A stretch of 64,000 nucleotides of DNA, taken from assembly GCA_021234155.1 (NCBI GenBank), contig JAJEKV010000019.1, forward strand, positions 2,401,999 through 2,465,998, read 5' to 3'. The position numbers and the translations under genes were made by a program. The notes under the pieces were generated by a model, which was not told the origin of the DNA, did no database searches, and was given only the letters and a program-made list of their open reading frames with translations. This document shows, one piece after another, positions 48,397-61,332 of the stretch. The stretch is from Isoetes taiwanensis. Lineage: Eukaryota > Streptophyta > Lycopodiopsida > Isoetales > Isoetaceae. How positions within the stretch are numbered: the stretch's first letter is position 1; every line of letters starts with the position of its first letter.

Positions 48397-48545
48397 TTAC
48401 GAACTAACATTTGCAGATTCTGATGGCTGGGCATCACTTTGTGCCCTTCCAGAAGAAATGGAATCTTGAATTGGCTGTGTGTTAGGAAGCAGAGAACCAG
48501 TTGACACTTCCCCCACATGCAAGGCCCAATAATATCAATGATGAT
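48397..48545 (-). CDS. Possible C-terminal exon, Ser/Gln-rich
   Basis: After a CAACAG acceptor at 48545, one frame becomes open at about 48525. It reads ALHVGEVSTGSLLPNTQPIQ then SSGRAQSDAQPSESANVSS and stops at 48397. The composition fits a disordered plant C-terminus. An in-frame TGA lies just inside the acceptor, so the exon start is uncertain. Confidence 0.35.
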
Positions 48546-48942
48546 CTGTTGCATGTGGAAAACAGGTGTGCGCGTTTAATTCAATACTACTAAAGTACGC
48601 AGATACCTGCAACATCACATGGAAGGATTGGGGTACAGTTTGATGCGCGCATTTTAAAAAGCCAAACCACAACTGAAGAAACTTCCATATATGAGAAGAA
48701 CCAAATTTCAGACATCAGAGGAGAGCATGATGCAGGAAACCGGATGGCATTACTGACATAGTTGTTCATAAGACTTCGAAAGGATGTCCATCACAAAGTT
48801 CACCTATACACAAGCCAAATCTTCACCAATAGAAGACATTAAAGTAAACGAAGATAGTAGGGTGCTCATAATAAAGCAAACGCAAAGACTCAGTAGCATT
48901 ATGAAAACATATCATCTTTGGCTATGAGAAACAAATTCTAAA

Positions 48943-49126
48943 CTAAAAATTGAAAGGCCTTCTATTGTCTCTTTGCCTCGCAAACATAGGTAAGATATGC
49001 AACTCATAGTTGGGATTATCTCCGGTACCAACAATAATGGTAGTAGGATGTAATCCCTGAAATTCCCAAAGAACCACGCCTTTCCAGGGGACATTAGGCA
49101 AGCCAAGAAACTCATTTTGCACTCAA
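48943..49126 (-). CDS. Exon-like open piece, unrecognised
   Basis: The frame reads NEFLGLPNVPWKGVVLWEFQ and TTIIVGTGDNPNYELHIL, ending at a TAG at 48943. The sequence is globular-looking. Neither splice site was fixed and no family is recognised. Confidence 0.3.
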
Positions 49127-49524
49127 ACCTTGGTTCTTATGGTTCAAACAACCGATTCCACTTCTACCATTTCTAATATGCTATCCGGTTAGGTAATTCT
49201 GCATATTTTCCGACCTTTAGGATTCCATGTACATCAAGCTTCACTTTTCGACACATTTCCAACACTTTAACATATAAAAGTACATATCCGGAGATGTGAA
49301 TCTTGAACAACCTGAATTATAGTATGGATAAAAATTAGTGGTAGCGGAGTTTGTTCAACTTTGTCAAAAAAGGGTACAGTTCTCAAATATTTAAAAAGGA
49401 GCTAATCATGAATATAAATTAATACTTACCAGTTCATTTAACTGCATATCATCTTACACATCATACCAAAAAGCAGAGAATCAAGATTTGAAATCAATAG
49501 ACTTGCTAGTTTTTCTGCCAACTC

Positions 49525-49721
49525 TCACAGCACATACGAGAGGATAAAGTTCTGAACAGTTGAACAAAGCAGTTCCTCTGGATCGTGGTCATCAACCGGG
49601 ATGCCAAAGTCCGCAAGTTCTACGACTGTTTGAAACTGGCTTTCGGATGCATCATTTGAGACATTTTTGGTATGGCCTTGATCTACATCTTTAATATATT
49701 CTAATTCAAAGGATTGTGGAC
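49525..49721 (-). CDS. Exon of an unrecognised minus-strand gene
   Basis: From a TGTGCAG acceptor at 49721 the frame reads PQSFELEYIKDVDQGHTKNV.. and VELADFGIPVDDHDPEELLC to a stop at 49525. The acidic, structured-looking sequence and clean acceptor support coding. Relation to the 46 kb exons is likely from strand and order but not shown. Confidence 0.45.
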
Positions 49722-49779
49722 CTGCACATATAAGTTCAAGACCAGCAATACTTGGCGTCCAGTCTGACACTTTAACTAA

Positions 49780-50640
49780 CAACTCTAACTAGCAACTCTA
49801 ACTGCTCCATCCCGAAATACGACAGATGTTAAAATGACAAAGAAAGGCTCCAATTCTCCCAAAAAACAAACAGATAGATTGAGAATATTAGCACATGCAT
49901 CTATTTCCACAACACATAGAAGTCTATATAAATTTACATGGCCTAAAGTGTTGTAGGTTCAAACTTACCCTCTGTTTGTTTGTTTAACGAAGACTTGCAT
50001 CTAAGATACCCATGTACTGTATATGGCTTCCCCAGGTCAGTCATATTGGGCGATTTTAAGGTTCAATGTGCAAATTCCTTGGCTATAATTGGATTGCACA
50101 TGGTTTCCCATTACCTAATAATTCATTCAACATGGCCAATAACATCCATTTTTATTGTTTATTACTGACCAAACATAGGTTCGCACTACAGGTAAAGTCC
50201 TTGACACTAGTGGCAATCAGTCATCAGCAATCCACAACATTAAACACAAAGGAGCAAGATGAAGAAAAGCGAAATAACAACATACATTAGTGCCATCAAA
50301 GTTTTCTTATTGCACAACTCAATACTAATAAATCTACAGTTTTCCTATCACATGAGGACCCAAAAACAAAGCACAATGGATATCCAGACTTGCCGTCAAG
50401 CAAAGATATTACTCTAAGAAATGCAACAAATAACTAATACGTTTATTCACTTACCTAAGTTAAAAGGAGCATAGAATGTACAATGGCCGAACGAAAATAC
50501 GATAGAACAACTTATCACGAAACCTAACTACAACAACATGATAGAATGAAAAATCACGTAAAAGAACTTAGAAACTAAACATTCTACTCAATCGGATTAG
50601 CACTTGATCCGTTTGTATCCAGATTCCCTTGTTGATTCCC
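49780..50640. other. Non-coding, AT-rich
   Basis: No exon is seen. Possible intron of the minus-strand gene(s). Confidence 0.3.
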
Positions 50641-52500
50641 TTGGTCACAAGAAAATAAAGCACGATCGACCATGGGCGCAGAGATACACCGCCGATCAAA
50701 AACCTTGCGAGAAAAATAAGGGTTAGTTCACGGGCCCGGGCAAAGAACAGTCTATGCCTCGGCTATGGCTTGTCTTTGTTAGCATATTGATCCCCTCGAA
50801 TACCAAGCAAGCTCAGCCGTGACTCAAGCCGTTGGCATAATTGATCCCGGCCCAATACTTCGCCATACCGGCCAATGGCATTAATTGGCGATTCTAAATT
50901 AGATTCAGATGCCAAAAGAAGGAAATCCAAGGCGAGAGAAAGGCAAATTTTCAAAACTTCGCCATGCCAGCCCCATTCCGGCCGGTTTAAGCTATACAAA
51001 AAGAATGATTTACATCAGACGATTAAAAAGAAAGAATGAATCTACTCAAAGAAAGGTGATTTCTTGCCCGGTTAATGCAAGTCGAATGCAAACATCAAAA
51101 CCCTCCTTTAGTCCTTTCGAGCGGATGTCTTCACAAGTTTGCTCGGCGAGGATATCTTCGCCACCGATTTACCCGCTCTGAGAACGAAATAATCTTTAGT
51201 TCCATAGGTCTTCACATCCATAAGTACGTACCATAGCTAGGCTTGCTCCGCGCCTAATACTTATGCGGTCGGTCGGTGGAACTTCTCATGCATGCATCCG
51301 GAAAAGCAAAAACATGACTTCTGATGAACTTACATAATTGAATTTGAATTCGAAATTTAGAGCGGTCAGGCAAAAATTATAGAGATCATCACGAGATTGA
51401 TCAACAAATAAACAAAAAGGGGGTTGAAGCACTTTCTAGATCAAGCTCCTCCTTACATGTGATCCGGCACGAACAAATTGGCATCTCGCATTATCTATGC
51501 AAAAGATCCATAACCTTCCAGTTATGCAAAAGTATACTCGTGATTGAACTAAAGGCTTATAGCGAAAGTGAGACAAAGGAAGACATGAACACGGAAGCCG
51601 AGAAGACGCTTTGCATTTGTGCAAATGAGACCGAGATTCCCGCATAATAGTTTTAAGTAAAGTGGTTCTAAAACTACAAAGAGCACTGCTCCCATTCTCA
51701 CCCAAATATGATTGATAGATCTCGGGGATCCAACATGTTTAGCGGGGACGCTTGATTGGAAGAGCCATTACAATACACCTAATAGATTCTTGCAATGCGT
51801 GCATTCATCATGTTTCATGTTGGGCGTGTTTTCTGATGAAGTCTGAAATAAATTTGAACTCTACTTTTGGAAGAAAATATTCAATCCCACGACTCAAAGA
51901 AGAAATTAAATCGAGAAGGAACCCAATATAGACCACGAACCTTTTGCGATCCGTGTCATCCCGCCTTGTATGATATTTCAAAATCAGATTTGGAAATGGA
52001 TTCCGGATCATCCCGCCCTATATTATATTTCAAAATTGTATTCCATCTTGAACCTAAGATTGTGTACCACACTCAAATTAAGCGACTTTTGCTTAAATCA
52101 GCCTAGTTTATGTAGCCATGCGCTTATTATCATATCTTCCACATCTATTAAATCTTTCGAATGGGGTTTTAAAAATTGAATGTAAGAGATGAGGTTACAC
52201 GGTTAAGAAGGCCTACCTAGAGATTGCACAATAGCATGGATTGCGTGGTTTGACTGCGAAACGGGACCAAAATAATCTGCCACGAGAGATATATACATGC
52301 CGCATATGTCGGAGTAGTTATTCTCGCAAGCCGCAAAGAAGAAGAAACCTTATCACGCTTAATGGCGCATGAAAGAAGAAGCAAAGCGAACGAAGAGCTT
52401 CTCACAATGAATTGACAATATAGTTTGGTCGGACCGCTTTGCATCCCGAATCCTTCTCCTCTCCATGACGAGCTTCTCAAAAACCAAAACCACTTGCAAT
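50640..52500 (-). pseudogene. CG-rich stretch with corrupted minus-strand coding frames
   Basis: Open pieces succeed one another on the minus strand. An ATG at 52466 starts MERRRIRDAKRSDQTILSIH, then after a frame break comes YSDICGMYISLVADYFGPVS (52211-52325). Near 51060-51170 there is EDILAEQTCEDIRSKGLKEG, and near 50763-50999 YSLNRPEWGWHGEVLKICLS. No single family explains them. CG dinucleotides are frequent and CTG/CAG scarce, as in the HSP70 and epimerase fragments. I suspect one or more real genes whose frames are obscured by base errors. Boundaries are uncertain. Confidence 0.35.
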
Positions 52501-52899
52501 TTCCTAATCGGCGTAGTTTTGTAAGGCCGCAATAACAACCGTGAATTAACTCCGCAACAACACAGTCATAATCAAACGATCTTTCTAGAAATAGCTCAGA
52601 AAATCTTGATGCAATGCAAAATCGGCCCGATCTTTGCTTACTTGGGCATGCACCATGGAGAAGAAAAAACTACTTCATGTATGACTTTAACACCGCCTGG
52701 TGTGCCATTTCTACAAGCTCCTTTTGGAAGTGGCCCCGAAGACTTGCAAAAAACGCTACTTTTTCATCCAAAACTATGTCCCGTAACTTCTCATGAGAAA
52801 ACGTGAGGATAATTCCAACTCCAAAGGGTCTGTTGTAAGTGATCTGGTCTCAAAGAATTAAATCTCTAATGGTTTCTCGGCGTTCCTAGAAGTTGTATA

Positions 52900-53213
52900 T
52901 ATTGACTAACGGATAAATACGAGTGCATAGAAATCATATAATTGGAGCTTTATAAGTACTAAAACCAGCACAAAAGAACCCGGTCTGGGGCTCGTAGAGA
53001 CCAATTCACCTGCATTTGCAACGGCAGCTACTAGCTCAGACTTGAAATGTCGTCCAAGGGGCCCTGAACGATGGCAGCCTTTGAATTGGAGCGAATGCCA
53101 AAGCCGCAGATCCGCAAAAAGATAAGTCAAGAAGAACTTCGATTGCGTAATGCTTTTGGCATGGCGGCCGGTTGTCGCGGAGAGAGGATGCACGGCTGCA
53201 AAATTCTCATCAT
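52900..53213 (-). other. Open frame related to 18.56 kb, beside a composite element
   Basis: A minus-strand frame contains HPLSATTGRHAKSITQSKFF and SELVAAVANAGELVSTSPRP. Its first 60 bp resembles 18560-18625 on the plus strand. It ends where element F3 begins, so it may be element-associated cargo or 5' leader. Confidence 0.35.
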
Positions 53214-55008
53214 ATCTCTTATATATATACAATTATTTGATGGGTCCTATGGGGGTTGAATGTGGGTAGAGATTAATCCTATCCGTCTAATTTTTGAGGT
53301 GGCACTTAAATGGCCCTTGGATTTGATGGGGGCATGCATGGGCCATGCATGGGCCATGCACCCCATCCATGAACCGCTGATCGCACGTGAAATCTTGGCC
53401 CTTGATTTTTAAAGGGAAGATGCAAGGAAGGTCCCTTAAAAAGGTGCTTTTGGTGCAAAATCAATCTTAACCGTTGAATCAAAAGGGGAGGAAAAAATCC
53501 TAACCATTAAATTTTTTATTAAATTGCAATTTCTTTATTAAAAGAGGTGAGGTGGCACCCTTATTTAATAAAAAGGTAATGAGGTGGCATCAACATTAAT
53601 AGGTGGACTTTCTAGGAAGCTTCTTTTTTTATAATCGAACTTCAAAGGCCGATAACTTGCGATAGAGGGGTCTGATGAAGGTGAGACCCACACCATTGAT
53701 TCCTCTCGTTAGAACTTTCCAATGAGTGGTGCTTTGGCATCGTTCCCTCATGATTGGAGCTAATGTGATCGAATACTAAGTTTCTTTTGGAAACTTAGAA
53801 TTTTCTGAGAATCTATCTTGAATTTAAAAGAATCTAGGGGAATCTCCATAGGATTTTAGAGAATTTAAAGGAAGCTCAAGAGAATCTTTGGGAAATCTAT
53901 GAGAATCGCAAAGGGAATCTTTGAGATTCTATATGAATCTTTATGAAACCTTTGAGAATGTAGAAGAATCTTCATAGAATCTAAGGGAATCTAGGAGAAT
54001 CTACATAGAAATATGAGAAATCTAGAGGAATCTTGAGATGATCTTTAGGAGGCTAGGGGAACCCCAACAAAATTAGGGAATTTATGGGAATCTCAAGAGA
54101 ATCATAGAGAATCTAGTAGGATCGAAGTGCATCTTCATAAAATCTTTGAGAATCCTTGAAAATCAGAGAATCTAAGGGAATCTACATAGAATCTAAGGGA
54201 ATCTATATAGAATCTAACAAAATTTAGGAGAATCCACATAGAATTTTGGAGACTCTAGAGGTTTCTTGTGATAAGTTCGAAAATCTAGAGGGATCTTTAT
54301 AGAATCTTAAGAATCTAGGGGAAGCTTTGTGGAATCTTAAGGAATCTTTCATTAATAAGTGTGTTTTAGTAGGGGAATCTCGATAGAATCTAAGAGAATC
54401 TATATAGAATCTTGGAAAATCTGGGATAATCTTTGAGAATCTAGTTGAATCTTAAGAGAATCTTAAGTAATTTATGGGATTAAGAGTATTTAAGAGAATC
54501 TTCCTTAAATCTTTGAGAACCTAGGATATTTTTTCCTGAATCTTCAAGAATCTAAGTGAACCTTTATAGAATCTTCATTGAATTGCTCTTTCGAGAATCT
54601 AAGCGAGAATCTAAAGCATCTTCATAAAAATCTTTGAGAATCTAGGGGAATCTTGATGGAATTTTCAAGATTCTAGGGGAATCTCTATAGAATCTAACAA
54701 AATCTAGGAGAATCTACATAGAATTCTAAAGAATTTAGAGGATCCTTGTGATAACGTTTGAAATCTCGAGGAATCTTTGTAGAATCCTAAGAATCTAAGG
54801 GAATCTTAGGGAATCTTTTACACTAAGTGTGTTTTTCTAGGGGAATCTTGATAGAACCTAAAGGAATCTAAGAGAATTTATATAGAATCTTAAGAAATGT
54901 AGAGAAAATTTGGGATAATCTTTGAGAATCTAGGGGAATCTTAAGAGAATCTTAAGTTTGGATGGCTCAAAATTTGTGTACTCCCTTATAGTACACTCAC
55001 TTGTATAT
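53214..55008 (+). mobile_element. Composite element F3, full length
   Basis: Head is about 53214-53800 and minisatellite tail about 53800-54960, ending TGTACTCCCTTATAGTACAC. It is closer to R1/R2 than to F1/F2 in head details (TTTGATGGG rather than TTTTATGGG). Confidence 0.88.
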
Positions 55009-55409
55009 CTTATATATATACAATTATTTGATGGGTCCTATGGGGGGTTGAATGTGGGTAGAGATTAATCCTATCCGTCTAATTTTTGAGGTGGCACTTA
55101 AATGGCCCTTGGATTTGATGGGGGGCATGCATGGGCCATGCATGGGCCATGCACCCCATCCATGAACCGTTGATCGGGCACGTGTGAAATCTTGGCCCTT
55201 GATTTTTTAAAGGGAAGGTGCAAGGAAGGTGTCTTAAAAGGTGCTTTTTGGTGCAGTCAATCTTAACCGTTGGATCAAATGGGGGAGGAGAAATCCCAAC
55301 CATTAACTTTTTTATTAAATTGCAATTTCTTTATTAAAAGAGGTGAGGTGGCACCCTTATTTAATAAAAAGGTAATGAGGTGGCACCAACATTAATGGGT
55401 GGACTTTCT
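55009..55409 (+). mobile_element. Composite element F4, truncated head only
   Basis: Begins with TTATATATATACAATTATTT and runs through the CATGCATGGGCCATGCATGG core. It stops at GGTGGACTTTCT (55409), where the next copy starts at once. About 1.35 kb of the element is missing. Confidence 0.9.
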
Positions 55410-57170
55410 CTTATATATATACAATTATTTGATGGGTCCTATGGGGGGTTGAATGTGGGTAGAGATTAATCCTATCCGTCTAATTTTTGAGGTGGCACTT
55501 AAATGGCCCTTGGATTTGATGGGGGGCATGCATGGGCCATGCATGGGCCATGCACCCCATCCATGAACCGTTGATCGACGCGTGTGAAATCTTGGCCCTT
55601 GATTTTTAAAGGAAGATGCAAGGAAGGTCCCTTAAAAGGTGCTTTTGGTGCGATCAATCTTAACCGTTGGATCAAAAGGGGGAGGAAAAATCCTAACCAT
55701 TAAATTCTTTATTAAATTGCAATTTCTTTATTAAAAGAGGTGAGGTGGCACCCTTATTTAATAAAAAGGTAATGAGGTGGCATCAACATTAATAGGTGGA
55801 CTTTCTAGGAAGCTTCTTTTTATAATCACTTCAAAGGCCCATAACTTGCGATGAGAGGGGTGGGATGAAGGTGAGACCCACACCATTGGATTCCTCTCGA
55901 GAACTTTCCAATGAGTGGTGCTTTGGCATCGCTCCCTCGCAGCTTGGAGCTAATGTGATCGAATACTAAGTTTCTTTTGGAAACTTAGAATTTTCTGTAA
56001 TCTATCTTGAATTTAAAAGAATCTAGGGGAATCTCCATAGGATTTTAGAGAATTTAAAGGAAGCTCAAGAGAATCTTTGGGAATCTATGAGAATCTAAAG
56101 GGAATCTTTGAGATTCTATAGGAATCTTTATGAAACCTTTGAGAATGTAGAAGAATCTTCATAGAATCTAAGGGAATCTAGGAGAATCTACATAGAAATA
56201 TGGGAAATCTAGAGGAATCTTGAGATGATCTTTAGGAGGCTAGGGAACCCCAACAAAATTAGGGAATTTATGGGAATCTCAAGAGAATCATAGAGAATCT
56301 AGTAGGATCGAAGTGCATCTTCATAAAATCTTTGAGAATCCTTGAAAATCAGAGAATCTAAGGGAATCTACATAGAATCTAAGGGAATCTATATAGAATC
56401 TAACAAAATTTAGGAGAATCCACATAGAATTTTGGAGACTCTAGAGGTTTCTTGTGATAAGTTCGAAAAATCTAGAGGGATCTTTATAGAATCTTAAGAA
56501 TCTAGGGGAAGCTTTGTGGAATCTTAAGGAATCTTTCATTAATAAGTGTGTTTAGTAGGGGAATCTCGATAGAATCTAAGAGAATCTATATAGAATCTTG
56601 GAAAATGGGGATAATCTTTGAGAATCTAGTTGAATCTTAAGAGAATCTTAAGTAATTTATGGGATTAAGAGTATTTAAGAGAATCTTCCTTAAATCTTTG
56701 AGAATCTAGGATATTTTTTCCCCTAATCTTCAAGAATCTAAGTGAACCTTTATAGAATCTTCATTGAATGGCTCGTAATCTAGCGAGAATCTAAAGCATC
56801 TTCATAAAATCTTTGAGAATCTAGGGAATCTTTGATGGAATTTTCAAGATTCTAGGGGAATCTCTATAGAATCTAACAAAATCTAGGAAAATCTACATAG
56901 AATTCTAAAGAATTTAGAGGATCCTTGTGATAACGTTTGAAATCTCGAGGAATCTTTGTAGAATCCTAAGAATCTAAGGGAATCTTTTACACTAAGTGTG
57001 TTTTTCTAGGGGAATCTGGATAGAACCTAAAGGAATCTAAGAGAATTTATATAGAATCTTAAGAAATGTAGAGAAAATTTGGGATAATCTTTGAGAATCT
57101 AGGGGAATCTTAAGAGAATCTTAAGTTTGGATGGCTCAAAATTTGTGTACTCCCTTATAGTACACTCACT

Positions 57171-57261
<91 letters not shown>
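55410..57261 (+). mobile_element. Composite element F5, full length, ending in (TA)n
   Basis: Head is about 55410-55990, minisatellite tail to about 57130, terminus TGTACTCCCTTATAGTACAC, then ACTTG and a pure TA tract at 57173-57261. The tail matches F3 unit for unit over most of its length. Confidence 0.9.
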
Positions 57262-57263
<2 letters not shown>

Positions 57264-58440
57264 AAGTCTGATCTGTTGCCAGGCCAGTTTATCTTTGAAT
57301 GCCAAGCATTCATAAGATATTATCAGTCCCAAAAAATTGGAGAGCCCTAGGGATCCAAGAGAATAAAGGCCAACATAGACTCTGATTTTAGCAAATGCCA
57401 AGTCAGTTTTTCAAAACATATCCATTTATTATTACTTTGATTCATTGGTTACCATTTTCTTAGAAACTTAGTAGCTCCAAAAGCCAATAGTCTTTTTCAC
57501 TTTTCTGTTAAAGCCTAATTTAGCCATTTTCATATAATCTAGAACTATTCAGCAGTATGCATGAGAATTAATAGGAAATTCAATTACTCTATTAACCAAA
57601 ATATTTCCAGATTTATGATATCAAACAGATCAAGAAACATAATTCCATGATATCCCTTTATACCTTAAGTAGGAAAACCAGCATCTCTTTACCAAGGTTC
57701 CTATATAGTCATCTATTTGAAATATTGCTTACCAGTTTAAGTACAAGACATTAAAATACTTTAAACCAAAGTGTGAATAAACTTCTTCTGCATTGTTCGT
57801 AGCAAACTTCCCATATGCATGTAAACCAAAGTAAATGGAATTTGGAGGAGTAAAACGGGTTACCTGTAACCAACCAGACCAACGTTAGCAAGTACATGGT
57901 AACGAGGAGAGGGTTAACAGGTAAGCTGGTGTTTTACTCGGCTCATCGCCCTTCACCAAACATTATAAATAAATGAACCATAAATCAAATAACCAGATAA
58001 TCAAAGCATGATGAGACATATTCAAGGAATGATGCTGCTGTATTTCCAAGTTTCATTAGGTCCAATCCAAGATCCATAAGCTATGAGCATAATCTAGTAA
58101 CCTTATGGGAATCCTTAAAATCCAACCAGCTGTGGTAACATCCTCACAGTAAAATAAGAAGCAAAAATACCTTGTTTATTGCGGTTAAACAGTAGTTCCT
58201 CATTTAGAAACACAAGAACAGTAAAGTTAGTAAATAACTTAAAGTCCGAATTTCAGCATATTGTTAATACTTTTCAATTTGCCTTTTAGAAGCTGGATCC
58301 CCATCGATTTTTCCTTTCTTATTTACTACATGAAACTAGATGCCACTAATGTATCAAAGAAACAATCATAACATTTCATAGATGCCTTGTTATGATAAAA
58401 ACTGCCTTCACACTAGTTAAGCTTTTAAGTTAATATATAA
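57262..58440. other. Probably intron or 3' flank
   Basis: AT-rich with no convincing exon. Downstream of the donor at 58443, so intronic sequence of the minus-strand gene is likely. Confidence 0.35.
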
Positions 58441-58443
58441 AAC

Positions 58444-59173
58444 CTGATTAGGCTGGATAGGAACGCTTTCTTCAGGGTCTCCACTATTGTTAAATGCTTC
58501 AGGGCTATCAGCAATGCTGGTGATGTCAGGACATGGTGCATCAGTGTTGGAGCCGTCCCCCACAGTGGGAAAGAATTTCTTTACACCACTTGGCTCTATG
58601 GTCTTCTTGGCAGCAAAGCTAGGCACAGGCACAGGTGAATCAAGCTTGTATCTCTCTACAATCTTTTCCAAGAACTGTTTACTGGGTTGAGCAATGGACT
58701 CTCCTTCCATTCTGCAATGATGATTAAGATCAACACCAGCTTTCTTGATCAGATCCAGGAGCTTTAATCTGGTGTTACCCTTGTTGGTTGCCCCTTCAAT
58801 CTTCCCCATACTATTTAAAATGAAGCAACCCGGGCTTCTAAATGCAAGATCAAGTTCAGAAGGCCAGCAAGCCTTTCTGACCAGAGCGGCTACCACATCG
58901 CTAAAACAAGAAAAGCCTAATGCGCAAACATACCTGGCTTCCCTTATATATGCAGATAACAGCAGAAATGGCCGATTTTGCATTTCCGGCCAGGCCATAA
59001 AGTGAAAGAGCAGTTCGAAAAGGTGCATACCTTTTTTGCATGCCTGCTGTGCTAAAACCGTTGTAGATATATCTGGCAAATAGACTAAAAGCACCATCAA
59101 CACCGTAGGATGCAAATCATGAAGGCGTAAGTTCAGATATGAGCAATCCGGAGCGATCAGAATCCTCTACCAT
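58444..59173 (-). CDS. 5' part of an unrecognised minus-strand gene
   Basis: An ATG at 59173 in AAGAATGGT context starts MVEDSDRSGLLISEL. After a one-base frame slip near 59125 it reads LHDLHPTVLMVLLVYLPDIS to QQACKK at a GTATGC donor (59030). The large exon 58444-58900, after TTTTAG, reads DVVAALVRKACWPSELDLAF, then KLLDLIKKAGVDL and VERYKLDSPVPVPSF, with a Ser/Pro/Asp-rich end at CAG/GT. Phase between the two needs an extra small exon, perhaps ending at the GCCAG/GTATGT site near 58933. The first part is helical; the end looks disordered. A telobox lies just upstream. No family is recognised. Confidence 0.6.
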
Positions 59174-59189
59174 TCTTAGGTCACAAGTG

Positions 59190-59201
59190 TTAAACCCTAA
59201 A
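59190..59201 (-). promoter_or_regulatory. Telobox upstream of the 59.17 kb start
   Basis: AAACCCTAA on the plus strand (TTAGGGTTT on the gene strand) lies about 18 bp before the ATG at 59173. It supports that ATG as a gene start. Confidence 0.45.
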
Positions 59202-59204
59202 GTT

Positions 59205-60730
59205 AAAAATATTTGGTTATTATTACCACTACTGGTTATCCTTTTAGAATTTTTCGTTAAAACATGAGAGAGCATATTAAACCTTTATGGCATAAACCAC
59301 GAAAGGTGCCAATGTTATCATAAAATGTTTTCGTATTTTTTATATAACCTTCAAGATGAGTTCAAGCCATGTGCTATAATTAAAGCTAAAAAATCCACCT
59401 TACCTATAAGGGAAATTCAGTCTTTAAGAGCATATTTCCGTTTTTTGTCAAAAGAGTTTGCTCAATTTCTAGATCCCATTTTGTATAGTTTACTGCCCGT
59501 GCCTCCTAGCCAAGGTTATGAGCAACAACCAATTCTTCTTAGACCTTCAAATAGCTCAGCATGCAATCCCCAAGTCATTATACGTCCAGAGGTCAACAAA
59601 GCAAGTTAACCTAATATGTATCATTTCAGTACTCTTTTGTGTAGCCTATCAAATCATTTGGATATATATATATTTATATTTATATATATATATTATATAT
59701 ATAGCCAGTTTGCCTTAACCTCCCAGAGGCTAAGGCTTATCGAACCCATTATCAATCAATGGGAAGCCATATAGAACCCTTGCCACATTTCAAACCTCAT
59801 TTACTATGGTAAGCATGCCAGATTTTAGATAGAATGGAAATACAGTATGCTCATAGGTTCATTATGCAAACAAACCAGCACAACAGCGTGCATTTCATGT
59901 TGAATATTTTGACCGCCTTAACAATCATATTTCTACCATATTTTAGTGGCATTCTATGCATGCTTCATGCATGAACTCCTCTCACAACAAATTACAAAGC
60001 TGTGCATGCTGGTAAACATGTACCCATTAACGAAAAAATATACTGAAATATGCAATATCAGATACAGAGCCTTGATGTTTGGCTGTGAGGCAAACGAACG
60101 GTGGTTTATGCACACTATATTTACTGAAATATGCTGCAGCAGATTAAGGCTCTTGTCACATCGCCAGAAATAGATACAATGATCGTTTAAACTAAAGCAT
60201 ATGCAAAGTCAAATGGTGCTTTCCTTATACAAAGCATTTTAAGACAGTATTTCTGAAATCCAAGATATAAGATGTAGCAGATGTAGTTTTAAGCATATAC
60301 AGAGTATTACCAGTAGGTCATTTCACAGTTTTCTTCAAATAACTTGCATTCCCAAAAACAAAAGCAGAGGGGTATACCGTTTATGCAGTACGTTTAAACA
60401 AACACTTGTACAAACATTTAAGTCCAGTCCTTGAATCAGCACGCTCCAAAGACATCCATAAACTGAAATAATGGAGTAAGGGAAATGGAACTCCGGTTAC
60501 CTGCACCCAATCAATACCCTAGTTAGCTTGAAAAAGGTAAAAGAGCAAGGGGCGTCAGGTAAGCTTAGAGAACCATGGCTTATCGCCCTTTACCCTTTGC
60601 TACTTAAATCAGTTAAGCAAAGAACAAGTATGAAGCATGTAGATATTTTGAACTCATTTTATAAAGCAAAAGAAGTCAAGTTCAGATGTCCACTAGGAAC
60701 CACAAATAATGTAAATTCTGCTGTAAAAAC
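59205..60730. other. Non-coding with a TA-rich tract
   Basis: Contains imperfect TA/TTTATA at about 59660-59702. No exon is seen. Confidence 0.35.
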
Positions 60731-60731
60731 C

Positions 60732-61072
60732 TGATTTCGAAGGAGGTTCTCATTTTCAGAATTGTTCTCTTCTGCATCCTCCTCCATAGGAGTATTGTCA
60801 ACCAAGTTGATGACAACAATATTCACAGCATTTTTTTAAAAAAACTTCAGTGGTAATTGTTGTCGTTGATCATTAGCAGCTTGCACCACGTTTTTGCACT
60901 CAGAAATTCGCTCCGCATTTGCAACCACTTTTCCATGAAAGTGTTCAAGCAAAAAAGTGGAATCCAATCAGACAAAAGAATTGCTTGCTCATATTCAATC
61001 CGAGTCAGCCCCGTGAGTTCTGGTACTGTAATCTGCGCTTTGACTGAAGTATGTCGATTTAGAATACGCTAA
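60732..61072 (-). CDS. Two exon-like pieces, minus strand, unrecognised
   Basis: A piece from about 61060 reads ITVPELTGLTRIEYEQAILL. After a frame slip it gives EHFHGKVVANAERISECKNV and QAANDQRQQLPLK near 60850. A second piece, ending at a CAG/GTTTTT donor at 60732, is very acidic: NTPMEEDAEENNSENENLLR. They could be upstream exons of another gene, since the next gene start is at 59173. Identity is unknown. Confidence 0.4.
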
Positions 61073-61332
61073 AAGAGATGGCTCCACTTATTTGAAGTCT
61101 GAGATACATGCTCACAGACCCCGCACCATGCAATGAGTGAGCCGGATAGATTATTCAAGGATTTCTGTAAGATCCTCATGTGAATCGGCTATGGTATAGC
61201 TGTAGCACAGTGCAGATAAACTGGGCGCCGCATTGCGAGCTGAGCCGATCCTAGTTTCAGACCAAGTGTTCGCAGATCAAGTGTTTGCAGGTCGGCATGT
61301 TGGCGGCCATTCTCTTCTGCCAAGAACCCTAG

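Noticed and set aside
52211-52466. RNA polymerase III subunit-like N-terminus on the minus strand
   Set aside because: The resemblance rests on one short ADYFGPV stretch. Not enough to name a gene.
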